From: Mycolicibacterium canariasense
GTDB taxonomy: Bacteria > Actinomycetota > Actinomycetes > Mycobacteriales > Mycobacteriaceae
Assembly (NCBI RefSeq): GCF_002101555.1
Contig: NZ_LQOL01000056.1
Location: forward strand, 81,457-145,456
DNA: 64,000 nucleotides
Reading direction: 5' to 3'
The position numbers and the translations under genes were made by a program. The notes beneath the pieces were generated by a model. The model was given only the letters and a program-made list of their open reading frames with translations. It was not told the DNA's origin and made no database searches. Below, one piece after another: positions 43,254 through 51,293 of the stretch; position 1 is the first letter of the stretch, and each line of letters starts with the position of its first letter.

Positions 43254-44210
43254 ATGGTTGCTAACGCGGTCGAGCTGACCGTCGAGCAGGCCTGGTATCT
43301 CGCCGAGTTGACCGGCTCCGGCTCGTTCCCGTGGGTACTGGCGATCACGCCGCCCTACAGCGAGCCGTCCGCCGGTGCTGCCTTCGCGGCCGACCGCACC
43401 GCCGAGCTGAGCGAGCTGGGCGTGCTGTCCGGGAATGGCAGCGTCAATCCTGCTGTCGTCCGGTGGATCCGGTCGACCTGCCTGGCCCGGCAGTGGCTGG
43501 AGCTGCGCGTGGTGAGCCCCGGCGGTGACATGTTGCGGGGCGTGGTCGGCCGCCGGGGCGAGCGAAGCGACGGGAAGACGGCACAGGGCGAGCGAAGCGA
43601 CGGGAAGACGGCACAGGGCGAGCGAAGCGACGGGATCGTCGTCGTCGCGTTGCGCAGCGGGGGACTGGTGACGTTCACCGAGGTGGACCTCGCCGACCCG
43701 CGCGATGTGGTGCCGGTGGTCACGGCCGGCCTGCAAGGACGGCGGCCTGCCGACTTCGACGAGTTCACCCTACCCATGCGGGCCGGGGCACGCGCCGACG
43801 AAAAGCTGCGTGGCGGCGCTGACCTCGCCGAAGTCGTGGCGCACCTGGGCATCCCGGCGTCGGCGCGGCCGGTGGTGGAGGCGGTGTTCACCGGACCGCG
43901 CAGCTACGTCGAGATCGTGGCCGGTGAGCACCGGGACGGCTACCGGGTGAGCACCGAGGTCGGGGTCAGCGTCGTCGACTGCGGTGCGGGACGCATCCTC
44001 GTGCACCCGCAGCGGGCGTTCGACGGCGAATGGGTATCGACCTTCACCCCGGGTGCCGCCCCGGCGATCGCCGCCGCGGTGGACCGCCTGACAGCAAGCC
44101 TGCCGGACGGCTCGTGGTTCGCCGACGCGAGGAGCGCTCGACTTTCAGCCGCACCGTCCGACCGAGATTTCGAACAGAGAACGGAAAACCGATGCCCGAC
44201 AACACTGTGA
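43254..44210 (+). CDS. espG3: ESX-3 chaperone EspG3 with in-frame repeat insertion
   Basis: Cytosolic PE-PPE chaperone of 318 aa. It binds the tip of PPE4 and delivers PE5/PPE4 to the ESX-3 machine. Conserved EspG segments are visible (LTVEQAWYLAELTG at the N-terminus; DEFTLPMRAGARADEKLR; TGPRSYVEIVAGEHRDGY; AFDGEWVSTFTPG). Compared with the roughly 295-aa tubercle bacillus EspG3, it has about 25 extra residues around 100-127, made of the tandem decapeptide GERSDGKTAQ encoded by a 30-bp repeat. The start abuts the esxH stop directly. The last 19 bases overlap eccD3. Confidence 0.93.
   Translation: MVANAVELTVEQAWYLAELTGSGSFPWVLAITPPYSEPSAGAAFAADRTAELSELGVLSGNGSVNPAVVRWIRSTCLARQWLELRVVSPGGDMLRGVVGRRGERSDGKTAQGERSDGKTAQGERSDGIVVVALRSGGLVTFTEVDLADPRDVVPVVTAGLQGRRPADFDEFTLPMRAGARADEKLRGGADLAEVVAHLGIPASARPVVEAVFTGPRSYVEIVAGEHRDGYRVSTEVGVSVVDCGAGRILVHPQRAFDGEWVSTFTPGAAPAIAAAVDRLTASLPDGSWFADARSARLSAAPSDRDFEQRTENRCPTTL
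43556..43635 (+). repeat. 30-bp tandem repeat within espG3
   Basis: Exact 30-base unit (AGCGAAGCGACGGGAAGACG then GCACAGGGCG) present twice, flanked by partial copies: GGGCG before and a 15-base half after, about 2.7 copies in 80 bases. The period is a multiple of three, so the espG3 frame stays open. The junction falls where the tubercle bacillus protein has a short loop between two strands. Confidence 0.95.
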
Positions 44211-45616
44211 TGCCGATCGTGCGGGTGGCCGTGCTGGCCGCCGGCTCCGATGAGGAGTCCGGCCGCGCCGCCGGCCGGCTCACCGAGCTGGCACTGCCGG
44301 CCGAACTGCCGCTACGCGAGATCATCCCGGCCGTACAGCGCACCGTGCTGCCCGCCGACGACGGCGCCGATCTCGACGGCACGCCGGCCAGGCTGAGCCT
44401 GGCCCCGATCGGCGGCGCACCGTTCAGTCTGGACGCCACGCTGGACACCGTCGGGGTGGTCGACGGCGATCTGCTGGCGCTGCAGGAAATCCCGGCCGGC
44501 CCGGCCGCACCGCGCATCATCGAGGACATCGCCGACGCCGCGGCCATCTTCTCCACCGCCCGTGAACGCGCCTGGGGAGTCGGCCAGATCCAGCGAGGTG
44601 CCGTCGCGGCGGTGATCGCCTTCCTGCTACTGGCCACCGCGCTGGCGGCAACCTTCCGGGTCGGTACCGGCCATGCGGGCGGGCTGTTCGCCCTCGCCGG
44701 AGTCGCCGTCGTCGCGGTGGTGGCATCGCTGGCTGCCCGACCCAGGTCGGTGTCGCTGGGTACGGCTCTGGCGGTGACCGCACTGGCCCCGGTGGCCGCG
44801 GCGTTCGCGCTGGCCGTCCCCGGTGACTTCGGTGCCGCGCAACTGCTGCTCGCCGCGGCTGGGGTGACCGCATGGTCGATCATCGGCATCGTCGTGTTCG
44901 AACGCGCCATCGCGACCTTCACCACGACAGCGGTTACCGGACTCGGTGTGTTGCTGTTCGCCGCGCTGGCAACGGTGTGGGAGCTGACCGAGATCCGGAT
45001 CGGTTGCGGCTTGATCGTTTTCGCGCTCTTGGTCACCGTGCAGGCCGCCCAGCTGTCCGCACTGTGCGCGCGGCTGCCCGTGCCGGTCCTCCCCGCACCG
45101 GGTGACCCGACCCCGTCGGCACAACCGCTGCGGGTGCTGGAGGATCTGCCCCGCCGCGTCCGCGTCACCGATGCGCACCAGACCGGTTTCCTGGCTGCCG
45201 GGGTTCTGCTGTCGGTCGCCGGTTCGGTGATCCTGGTCGGTGGACCCGTGGTATCGCCGTGGGCGTGGGTTCTGGTGGTGGTCGCGGCGGTGGGCACGGC
45301 ATTGCGTGCCCGCGTGTGGGATTCGGCCGCCTGCAAGGCGTGGCTGCTGAGTCATTCGTTCCTGGTGACGGCCGCGCTGCTGATCGTGCTGCTGGTCACC
45401 GACCGCTACACCGCGGCCTGGTGGGCTTTGGGTGTGCTGACCGTGCTGGTCGCCGGCTGGGTGCTGGTGGCATCGAACCCGCGGATCGCCGCGCCGGACA
45501 CCTACTCGTTGCCGGCGCGGCGCCTGCTGGGCTTCGTTGCGGCAGCGGTGGACGCATCGGTGATCCCGCTGGCCGCCTATCTGCTCGGCCTGTTCGAATG
45601 GGTGCTGAATAGGTGA
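44192..45616 (+). CDS. eccD3: ESX-3 membrane channel protein EccD3
   Basis: Polytopic core protein of 474 aa. A ubiquitin-like cytosolic domain (about residues 1-95, MPIVRVAVLAAGSD...DGDLLALQEIP) is followed by about 11 hydrophobic helices from residue 130 to the C-terminus. EccD dimers form the membrane vestibule of the type VII complex. The ATG at 44192 lies inside the end of espG3 (19-base overlap), and the stop overlaps the mycP3 GTG by 4 bases. Size agrees with tubercle bacillus EccD3 (about 472 aa). Confidence 0.95.
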   Translation: MPDNTVMPIVRVAVLAAGSDEESGRAAGRLTELALPAELPLREIIPAVQRTVLPADDGADLDGTPARLSLAPIGGAPFSLDATLDTVGVVDGDLLALQEIPAGPAAPRIIEDIADAAAIFSTARERAWGVGQIQRGAVAAVIAFLLLATALAATFRVGTGHAGGLFALAGVAVVAVVASLAARPRSVSLGTALAVTALAPVAAAFALAVPGDFGAAQLLLAAAGVTAWSIIGIVVFERAIATFTTTAVTGLGVLLFAALATVWELTEIRIGCGLIVFALLVTVQAAQLSALCARLPVPVLPAPGDPTPSAQPLRVLEDLPRRVRVTDAHQTGFLAAGVLLSVAGSVILVGGPVVSPWAWVLVVVAAVGTALRARVWDSAACKAWLLSHSFLVTAALLIVLLVTDRYTAAWWALGVLTVLVAGWVLVASNPRIAAPDTYSLPARRLLGFVAAAVDASVIPLAAYLLGLFEWVLNR

Positions 45617-46995
45617 CCGGATCCCGTTGTGGGTGTGCACTACTCGGCACCGTCGGTGCCGTGGTGCTGCTGAGCTGCCCCGCCGCGGGCGCCGTCACAC
45701 CGCCGGTGGTCGACGCCCAGGTGGCGCCACCCACGGGTGCGGCGGGTCCGGTGCAGCCCATGGCGCTGCGCACCCCGTGCGCAACCACCGGTGTGCTGCC
45801 CGGCACCGACGCGGCGGCGGTGAACCCGAACCAGTTGGTGCTCGATCTGCGCGGTGCCTGGCAGTACAGCCGGGGCGAGGGGCAGACCGTCGCCGTCATC
45901 GACACCGGCGTCCGCCCCGGCCCGCGGCTACCGAATGTGGAACCCGGCGGTGATTTCGTCGAAGCGGGTGACGGGCTGTCCGACTGTGACGGTCATGGCA
46001 CGCTGATCGCCGGACTGATCGCCGGACAGCCGGGGGCGGACGGGTTCTCCGGTGTGGCGCCCGGTGCCACGTTGGTGTCGATCCGCCAGACCTCCGCGCA
46101 CTACTCGCCCGCACAACAGGGTGCCGACCCGGTACTCACCCGCGCCGGTATCGATATCGCGACACTGGCCCGCGCGGTGGTGCGGGCGGCCGACCTGGGC
46201 GCCCGGGTCATCAACATCTCCGCCGTGACCTGCCTACCCGCCGACAGCACCGTCGACCAGTCCGCCCTCGGTGCGGCCCTGCGCTACGCCGCGGTCGACA
46301 AGGACGCCGTCATCATCGCGGCAGCCGGTAACAGCAGTTCCACCACAGCGGCCGGAACATCCTGTGCGGCAAACCCACTCGCCGATCCGGTACGCCCCGG
46401 GGACCCACGCAACTGGGGTGGTGTCACATCGGTGTCCATCCCGTCCTGGTGGCAGCCGTACGTGCTGTCGGTCGGCGCGCTGACCCAGCAGGGTGAGCCC
46501 GCACCGTTCACCATGGCCGGACCATGGGTCGGTATCGCCGCGCCGGGACAGGGCATCACGTCGGTGAGCAACGGCCCGGACGGTGGACTGGCCAACGGAT
46601 TGCCCAATGCCAGAGGCGAACTGGCGCCGGCCAGCGGGACCAGTTACGCCGCGGCGTACGTGTCCGGTGTGGCCGCGCTGGTGCGGTCCCGCTTCCCGGA
46701 ACTGACCGCCGAGCAGGTGGTGCGCAGGCTGACGATCACAGCGCACGGTGCCGACCGGTCGCCGTCGAATCTGTTGGGTGCGGGCAGTATCGATCCCGTC
46801 GCCGCGCTGACCTGGGATGTTCCCGGGCCGGGCGGTGCGGCAGATACGTCGAAAGCGGTTGCCGCACCGCCGGTTCCGGTGCCCGAAGACTCCACCCCAC
46901 GGACCGTCGCATTCATCGGCACCGGGGTGCTCGCGCTGGTGGTCGCCGCAGTAGCCGCGATCACCGTTCGTCGACGGAAGGACACAGCCGCATGA
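45613..46995 (+). CDS. mycP3: ESX-3 mycosin protease MycP3
   Basis: Membrane-anchored subtilisin-like protease of 460 aa. The signal peptide (about residues 1-27) is followed by the catalytic Asp97 (VIDTGVRPG), His128 (DGHGTLIAG), oxyanion Asn240 (AAGNSSS) and Ser344 (SGTSYAAAYVSG). A C-terminal membrane helix (about 430-452) and short basic tail anchor it. MycP caps the periplasmic face of the type VII complex and is needed for its stability. It starts with GTG overlapping the eccD3 stop, and its stop overlaps the eccE3 ATG (ATGA). Confidence 0.96.
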   Translation: MTGSRCGCALLGTVGAVVLLSCPAAGAVTPPVVDAQVAPPTGAAGPVQPMALRTPCATTGVLPGTDAAAVNPNQLVLDLRGAWQYSRGEGQTVAVIDTGVRPGPRLPNVEPGGDFVEAGDGLSDCDGHGTLIAGLIAGQPGADGFSGVAPGATLVSIRQTSAHYSPAQQGADPVLTRAGIDIATLARAVVRAADLGARVINISAVTCLPADSTVDQSALGAALRYAAVDKDAVIIAAAGNSSSTTAAGTSCAANPLADPVRPGDPRNWGGVTSVSIPSWWQPYVLSVGALTQQGEPAPFTMAGPWVGIAAPGQGITSVSNGPDGGLANGLPNARGELAPASGTSYAAAYVSGVAALVRSRFPELTAEQVVRRLTITAHGADRSPSNLLGAGSIDPVAALTWDVPGPGGAADTSKAVAAPPVPVPEDSTPRTVAFIGTGVLALVVAAVAAITVRRRKDTAA

Positions 46996-47900
46996 CGGCC
47001 CGACTCGCCCTGGCGTTGCTCTTCATCATCCCGGCCGCGCTTGCCTATCCCTGGCCGACGGTCACCTCGCGGTGGGTGCTCGGGGTGGCGATCGCCGTCG
47101 TCATCTTGGTGTTCGCATGGTGGCGCGGTGAATTCGTCACGACGCTACTGGGGCGTCGGCTGGCGATTCTCGGCCGTAACGCCCGCAGGTCCGGGACCGG
47201 CCCGCAGCCGGCCGATCGCGCGTCGGCGCTGCTGCGGATCGACGGCGCGGGTGAGCTACCGGTACCGCTGATCGCCGGGTACGTCGACCGCTACGGACTA
47301 CGCTGCGACAAGGTCCGGATCACCAGTCGCGATCACGGTGGTGATCGGCAGACCTGGGTGGGTCTGACCCTGGCGGCCGAGGACAATCTGGCTGCCCTGC
47401 AGGCACGTTCGGTGCACCTTCCGCTGCACGACACCGTCGACGTGATCGGCCGCCGGTTGGCCGGTCACCTGAGGGAGCATGGTTGGACGGTCACCGCTGT
47501 CGATGGTGGTCAGCCGGAGCCGGTTCGCGATGACGCGCGCGAATCTTGGCGTGCGCTGACCGACGATGCCGGATTCGTTGCGGCCTACCGCATTCCGGTG
47601 CAGGCGCTGCCGGAGATGCTGGACGCCGTGTGGGCAAGTCCGGCCCAGGAGACCTGGACCGCCGTCGAGTTCGGCGTACGCAGCGTCGCGGCCGTGGTCG
47701 CGCTACGTACCGTCGAGGCTCCGGGCGCCGCGGCACCGGTGCCGGGGCTGACCCGACTGGGCGGGCGGCAGCGGCCCGTGCTCGATGCGCTCAAACTGTC
47801 TGCCGCGCAGCGTCTGGACGGTCACGAGCCGGTCACCCCGGACCTGCTCACACGGTTGGCTTGGCCGGTGGACGCCGCCCAGCTGCCGGTCAAGACGTAG
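46992..47900 (+). CDS. eccE3: ESX-3 membrane protein EccE3
   Basis: Last gene of the ESX-3 operon, 302 aa. Two membrane helices fill the N-terminus (about residues 4-20, ALALLFIIPAALA, and 27-45, WVLGVAIAVVILVFAWW). A cytosolic domain with the family RYGLRCDKVRITSRD-like segment and AHNLAALQARSVHLPL-like stretch follows. EccE sits at the edge of the EccBCDE complex. Its ATG overlaps the mycP3 stop (ATGA). It is a little shorter than tubercle bacillus EccE3 (about 331 aa). The convergent amidohydrolase gene ends 12 bases later. Confidence 0.93.
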   Translation: MTARLALALLFIIPAALAYPWPTVTSRWVLGVAIAVVILVFAWWRGEFVTTLLGRRLAILGRNARRSGTGPQPADRASALLRIDGAGELPVPLIAGYVDRYGLRCDKVRITSRDHGGDRQTWVGLTLAAEDNLAALQARSVHLPLHDTVDVIGRRLAGHLREHGWTVTAVDGGQPEPVRDDARESWRALTDDAGFVAAYRIPVQALPEMLDAVWASPAQETWTAVEFGVRSVAAVVALRTVEAPGAAAPVPGLTRLGGRQRPVLDALKLSAAQRLDGHEPVTPDLLTRLAWPVDAAQLPVKT

Positions 47901-47912
47901 GACGCACACCGG

Positions 47913-48788
47913 TCAGTTCAGCCCGAACAAGGCCGCACCGTTGTGGTGGAACACCGCGCGCAGCCAGTCGTCGTCGACGCCGGGCAACCGGGTCAGCGCC
48001 GTCATCGCATCCAGGTAGCCATAGGGGATGTTGGGGAAGTCGCTGCCCCACAGGATGCGGTCACCGAGCGCGCGCAGCCGCGGGTACTGCGTGGCGGGAA
48101 ACGGCATGGTTTCCTCGGCGAACCCGGTGAAGGCCATCGTGGTGTCCAGGGCCACGTCGTAACGTTCGGCCAGATCCAGGAATTCGGTGTATTCCGGCAT
48201 GCCCATATGCGCCACGATCAGCCGTAACCGTGGGTGCCGCCGCAGCACGGCACCCACCGGCCCCGGTCCGGTGTGGTTGCCCGGCTGCGGACCCGACCCA
48301 CAGTGGATGACGATCGGGATACCGGCCTCTGCCACCATGCCCCAGACATTGTCGAGCAACGGGTCGGTGGGGTCATACCCGCCGACCTGCACGTGCACCT
48401 TGAACACCCGGGTGCCGCCGGTGATGGCCGTCTTCACGTATTCCGCGGCGCCCGGTTCGGGATAGAACGTGGCCGTCGACAGGCAGTCCGGGGTGTCCGC
48501 GGCGAACCGCGCCGCCCACTGGTTCAGCCACGCCGCCATGTCGGGCTTGTGCGGGTAGACCAAGGACGTGAAGGCGCGGACGCCGAACGCGCGCAGCGTG
48601 TCCAGGCGGGCCTGTTCGTCGCTGCGGTAGGTGATGGGCCAGGGCCGGCCCACCAGCGGGCCGGCCGCGTCGAAGTACTGCCAGACCTTGTCCATCACGT
48701 TCTTGGGCATGAAGTGGGTGTGCACGTCGACGATGCCGGGCAGCCCGAGGGATTCCCAGATCCGACGCACCGAAGTCGGTTCGTCCAT
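47913..48788 (-). CDS. Amidohydrolase family protein (amidohydrolase_2)
   Basis: TIM-barrel metal hydrolase/decarboxylase of 291 aa. It shows VDVHTHFMP (about residues 20-28), IPIVIHCGSGPQ (about 158-169), LIVAHMGMPEY (about 194-204) and the final metal Asp in ILWGSDFPNIPYG (about 247-259). This is the ACMSD-like amidohydrolase_2 pattern, whose members decarboxylate or hydrolyse aromatic acids or lactones. The ATG at 48788 is used; a GTG two codons upstream is possible. It is convergent with eccE3 and divergent from tam, as a gene apart from the ESX-3 operon. Confidence 0.88.
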   Translation of the reverse strand: MDEPTSVRRIWESLGLPGIVDVHTHFMPKNVMDKVWQYFDAAGPLVGRPWPITYRSDEQARLDTLRAFGVRAFTSLVYPHKPDMAAWLNQWAARFAADTPDCLSTATFYPEPGAAEYVKTAITGGTRVFKVHVQVGGYDPTDPLLDNVWGMVAEAGIPIVIHCGSGPQPGNHTGPGPVGAVLRRHPRLRLIVAHMGMPEYTEFLDLAERYDVALDTTMAFTGFAEETMPFPATQYPRLRALGDRILWGSDFPNIPYGYLDAMTALTRLPGVDDDWLRAVFHHNGAALFGLN

Positions 48789-48832
48789 CGTCACCGAACA
48801 TACTCACAGCCTTGGGGAGGACAATCACACGC

Positions 48833-49597
48833 GTGTGGAATCCCGATGTATACCTCGCGTTCGCCGATCACCGCGGACGCCCGTTCTTCGACCTGCTGTC
48901 GCGGGTGGCCGCCGACGCGCCCCGCCGGGTGGCCGACCTGGGCTGCGGCCCGGGCAACCTGACCGTCACGCTCGGCCAGCGGTGGCCGGGGGCGCACATC
49001 GAGGCGTGGGACTCGTCGCCGGAGATGGTGGAGAAGGCACGCGAGCGCGGCCTGGACGCCACGGTCGGCGGCATCGAGGACTGGACCCCGCGCCCCGATA
49101 CCGATGTGGTGGTGTCCAACGCCGCGCTGCAGTGGGTGCCGGGGCACCGGGACATCGTGCTGCGGTGGGCCCGGCAGCTGTCTCCCGGATCGTGGCTCGC
49201 ATTCCAGGTGCCCGGAAACTTCGATGCGCCGTCGCACCGGGCGATCCGAGAGGTGGCGCGTCGTGAACCCTTCGCCGAGCACCTGCGCGAGATGCCATGG
49301 CGGGAGGCCGATGTCGTGGGCAACCCGGAGGACTACGCCGGGCTGCTCACCGACGCCGGGTGCGCGGTGGATGCCTGGGAGACCACCTACATCCACGAAC
49401 TACGCGGTGAGACACCGGTATTGGATTGGATCACCGGGACGGCGCTGACCCAGGTGAAGGCCCGGCTGTCCGAGGAGCTGTGGCAGCAGTACCGGCGGGC
49501 GATCATCCCGGTACTGGCGCAGGAGTACCCGGTGCGCGCCGACGGCAGCACGTTCTTCCCGTTCCGGCGGGTGTTCGTCGTCGCCCAGATCCGGTGA
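48833..49597 (+). CDS. tam: Trans-aconitate 2-methyltransferase
   Basis: SAM-dependent methyltransferase of 254 aa. From the GTG at 48833 the product begins MWNPDVYLAFADHR, as in tubercle bacillus Tam (Rv0294, which also follows ESX-3). Motif I is VADLGCGPGNLT (about residues 34-45), then EAWDSSPEMV and VVSNAALQWVPGH. The C-terminal ETTYIHEL, GETPVLDWITGTAL and FFPFRRVFVVA segments are characteristic. The enzyme methylates trans-aconitate, a by-product that inhibits the citrate cycle. A TTG-initiated longer form (48812) is possible but lacks family support. Confidence 0.92.
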   Translation: MWNPDVYLAFADHRGRPFFDLLSRVAADAPRRVADLGCGPGNLTVTLGQRWPGAHIEAWDSSPEMVEKARERGLDATVGGIEDWTPRPDTDVVVSNAALQWVPGHRDIVLRWARQLSPGSWLAFQVPGNFDAPSHRAIREVARREPFAEHLREMPWREADVVGNPEDYAGLLTDAGCAVDAWETTYIHELRGETPVLDWITGTALTQVKARLSEELWQQYRRAIIPVLAQEYPVRADGSTFFPFRRVFVVAQIR

Positions 49598-49644
49598 TTT
49601 GTGGAGCCGTAACCGGAATGATTACGGGTGCGGCTCCGCAAATC
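49596..49644. terminator. Hairpin between convergent tam and Nudix genes
   Basis: Stem of GATTTG plus GGAGCCG with their complements, separated by one unpaired base on each side; a further CCGTAA...TTACGG pairing is possible inside. It begins at the tam stop. No T-run follows. The remaining 80 bases to the Nudix stop show nothing else recognisable. Confidence 0.65.
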
Positions 49645-49724
49645 GCGCCTTGTCTGTACTCCCGCGGATCGGATCGAAGGAGTCGTGGAAGGTCGACCCG
49701 CTGAACATCTCGTCACCGAGGTGA

Positions 49725-50450
49725 TCACTTCCAGGCGAACACCGGTTGTTCGAGATCGTCGACTCGGTCGGCTCTACCCTCCAGGCCCAGCCGGCGCAGC
49801 TGCAACAGGACGGCACCCGTCGGCGCGTGGATCAGGTCGTTACCCAGCGGGATCTGCACCACCGGCCGCGGGCTTTCCGGAATACTGATGTAGCGCGGTG
49901 AATCATCACGCAGCAGCTGGTGCAGGCCCACCCGGTAAGCGGCGACCACCTCGTCGGGTTGTGGCCGCAGTTCCAGCCGCCCGCCACCCCACAGCACCAC
50001 CGGGGTGATGACGTACCCGGAGCGGGTCGGATAGTCGTCGAGCAGCCCGAGCACCGAGGACCCGGGCAGCTCGACACCGACCTCCTCATGGGTCTCGCGC
50101 AGTGCCGCATCGACCGCCGTCTCGCCGGGGTCCAAGCGTCCGCCGGGCAGGGCCCATTGCGCCGCATGGGAATTGAGCCGTGCCGCGCGCCGGCACAGCA
50201 GGAAGGCGGCGCCGCCGGACACGTCGACCATGCGTCCGTCCAGACCGGCGTCGGGCATCGGCCGGCCCGCGATCCATTCGTCGACGGGGGCCGGATCCAC
50301 CCGGTCCTCACCGAGTTCGGAATCCACCAGCACGATCGCGACCGCGGCGTGCCGCTTGGTCGGGTCGGTGACAGTGCGCCGGTCGTGGCCGACCAGGTTG
50401 GCCCGGATCCGTTCCCGCAGTTGCGCGTCGTAGGCGATCGTCCCCGTCAC
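49725..50450 (-). CDS. Nudix hydrolase (possibly CoA-type)
   Basis: Nudix protein of 241 aa with a complete Nudix box GRLDPGETAVDAALRETHEE (about residues 109-128, metal glutamates in RETHEEVGV). The segment just before it (FLLCRRAARLNSHAAQWALPGG) resembles the NuCoA motif of CoA diphosphatases, though two signature positions differ. It would cleave a nucleoside-diphosphate derivative such as CoA or NADH. The GTG start overlaps the stop of the upstream GntR/FadR gene (GTGA), so both are co-translated. A CoA link would fit the CoA-transferase genes under the same regulator. Confidence 0.85.
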   Translation of the reverse strand: MTGTIAYDAQLRERIRANLVGHDRRTVTDPTKRHAAVAIVLVDSELGEDRVDPAPVDEWIAGRPMPDAGLDGRMVDVSGGAAFLLCRRAARLNSHAAQWALPGGRLDPGETAVDAALRETHEEVGVELPGSSVLGLLDDYPTRSGYVITPVVLWGGGRLELRPQPDEVVAAYRVGLHQLLRDDSPRYISIPESPRPVVQIPLGNDLIHAPTGAVLLQLRRLGLEGRADRVDDLEQPVFAWK

Positions 50451-51151
50451 GAGGTGCGGAGCAGCGCGACGTCGGACACCATCCGGATGTGTTCGGCCAT
50501 CGCCTGACCGGCGCCGACCGGATCCTGCCTGCGCACGGCATCGGCGATCTTGCGATGACCTTCCAACGAGGCGCGCGGGCGCTCGGACTGCGACAGCGAC
50601 TCGATGCGCGTCTCGCGGACCAGTTCGGCGATCTCGCCCATCAGGCGGGCCAGCAGGGGGGAGTGGGCGGCGGCGGTGATCGCGGCGTGGAAATGTTCGT
50701 CACCGGACACCCCGCGCTCACCGCCGGTGATCTCGGACTCCATGATCGCGAGCGCGTCGTCAATGGCGGCCATCTCCGACTCGCTGCGGCGCTGCGCGGC
50801 CAGTTCGGCGAGTTTCACCTCGAGCGCCTCGCGCGCTTCGATCACCTCGGGCAGTCGGTCGGCGTGTTCACGCAGGGCGCGCACGGCCGCGTCCTCGACC
50901 GGGCGGCGGACCAGGACGGCGCCGTCGCCGTGGCGCACGGACAGGATGCCCTGCACCTCAAGGGCGACCAGTGCCTGGCTCAGGGAGGCCCGGCTCACGC
51001 CGAGTTGGGCGGCCAGTTCCCGTTCCGGTGGCAACCGCTCGCCGGGTTGCATGTCGCGGTCTGCCATGTGCTTACACAGTTGCTCCACGATGACCTCGTA
51101 GAGCCTCGGTCGGGCTACCGGGCGAATTTGCTCAGCCACTGGGTCACTCAC
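50447..51151 (-). CDS. GntR/FadR family transcriptional regulator
   Basis: GntR-type regulator of 234 aa. The N-terminal winged helix (QPGERLPPERELAAQLGVSR then ASLSQALVALEVQGILSVRHG, about residues 36-76) is followed by an all-helical FCD domain (about 100-220) with metal-ligand-type HFHAAITAAAHSP. FadR-type regulators sense carboxylic acids or acyl-CoAs; MatR of malonate operons belongs to the same group. The GTG at 51151 is chosen over the long upstream frame. It diverges from a MatC-like carrier, and matching operators lie before that gene and the CoA-transferase gene. Confidence 0.88.
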   Translation of the reverse strand: MSDPVAEQIRPVARPRLYEVIVEQLCKHMADRDMQPGERLPPERELAAQLGVSRASLSQALVALEVQGILSVRHGDGAVLVRRPVEDAAVRALREHADRLPEVIEAREALEVKLAELAAQRRSESEMAAIDDALAIMESEITGGERGVSGDEHFHAAITAAAHSPLLARLMGEIAELVRETRIESLSQSERPRASLEGHRKIADAVRRQDPVGAGQAMAEHIRMVSDVALLRTS

Positions 51152-51212
51152 ACTCCGTTCCTTCGAGCCAAGGATAGCCGCCGTGGCAGCATGATCTCGG
51201 GCACATCTGGGG

Positions 51213-51268
51213 TTGACAGTGATCTGTTTCACTGCTTCACTGCCTAGTGACTTAGTGGCTAGGCCAAT
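51213..51268 (+). promoter_or_regulatory. Promoter and GntR operator before the MatC-type carrier gene
   Basis: TTGACA at 51213-51218 overlaps an inverted repeat CAGTGA-TCTGTT-TCACTG (51217-51234). The operator TAGTGGC-TAG-GCCAAT (51253-51268) lies just downstream of the expected -10 region, 25 bases before the ATG. The same operator in reverse orientation lies at 52792-52807. Confidence 0.65.
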
Positions 51269-51293
51269 TAGCCATAGGGAGAGTGGAGTTCCG

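Noticed and set aside
43556..43635. CRISPR-like short repeats
   Set aside because: Units are directly tandem without spacers and keep the espG3 reading frame, so this is a coding tandem repeat.
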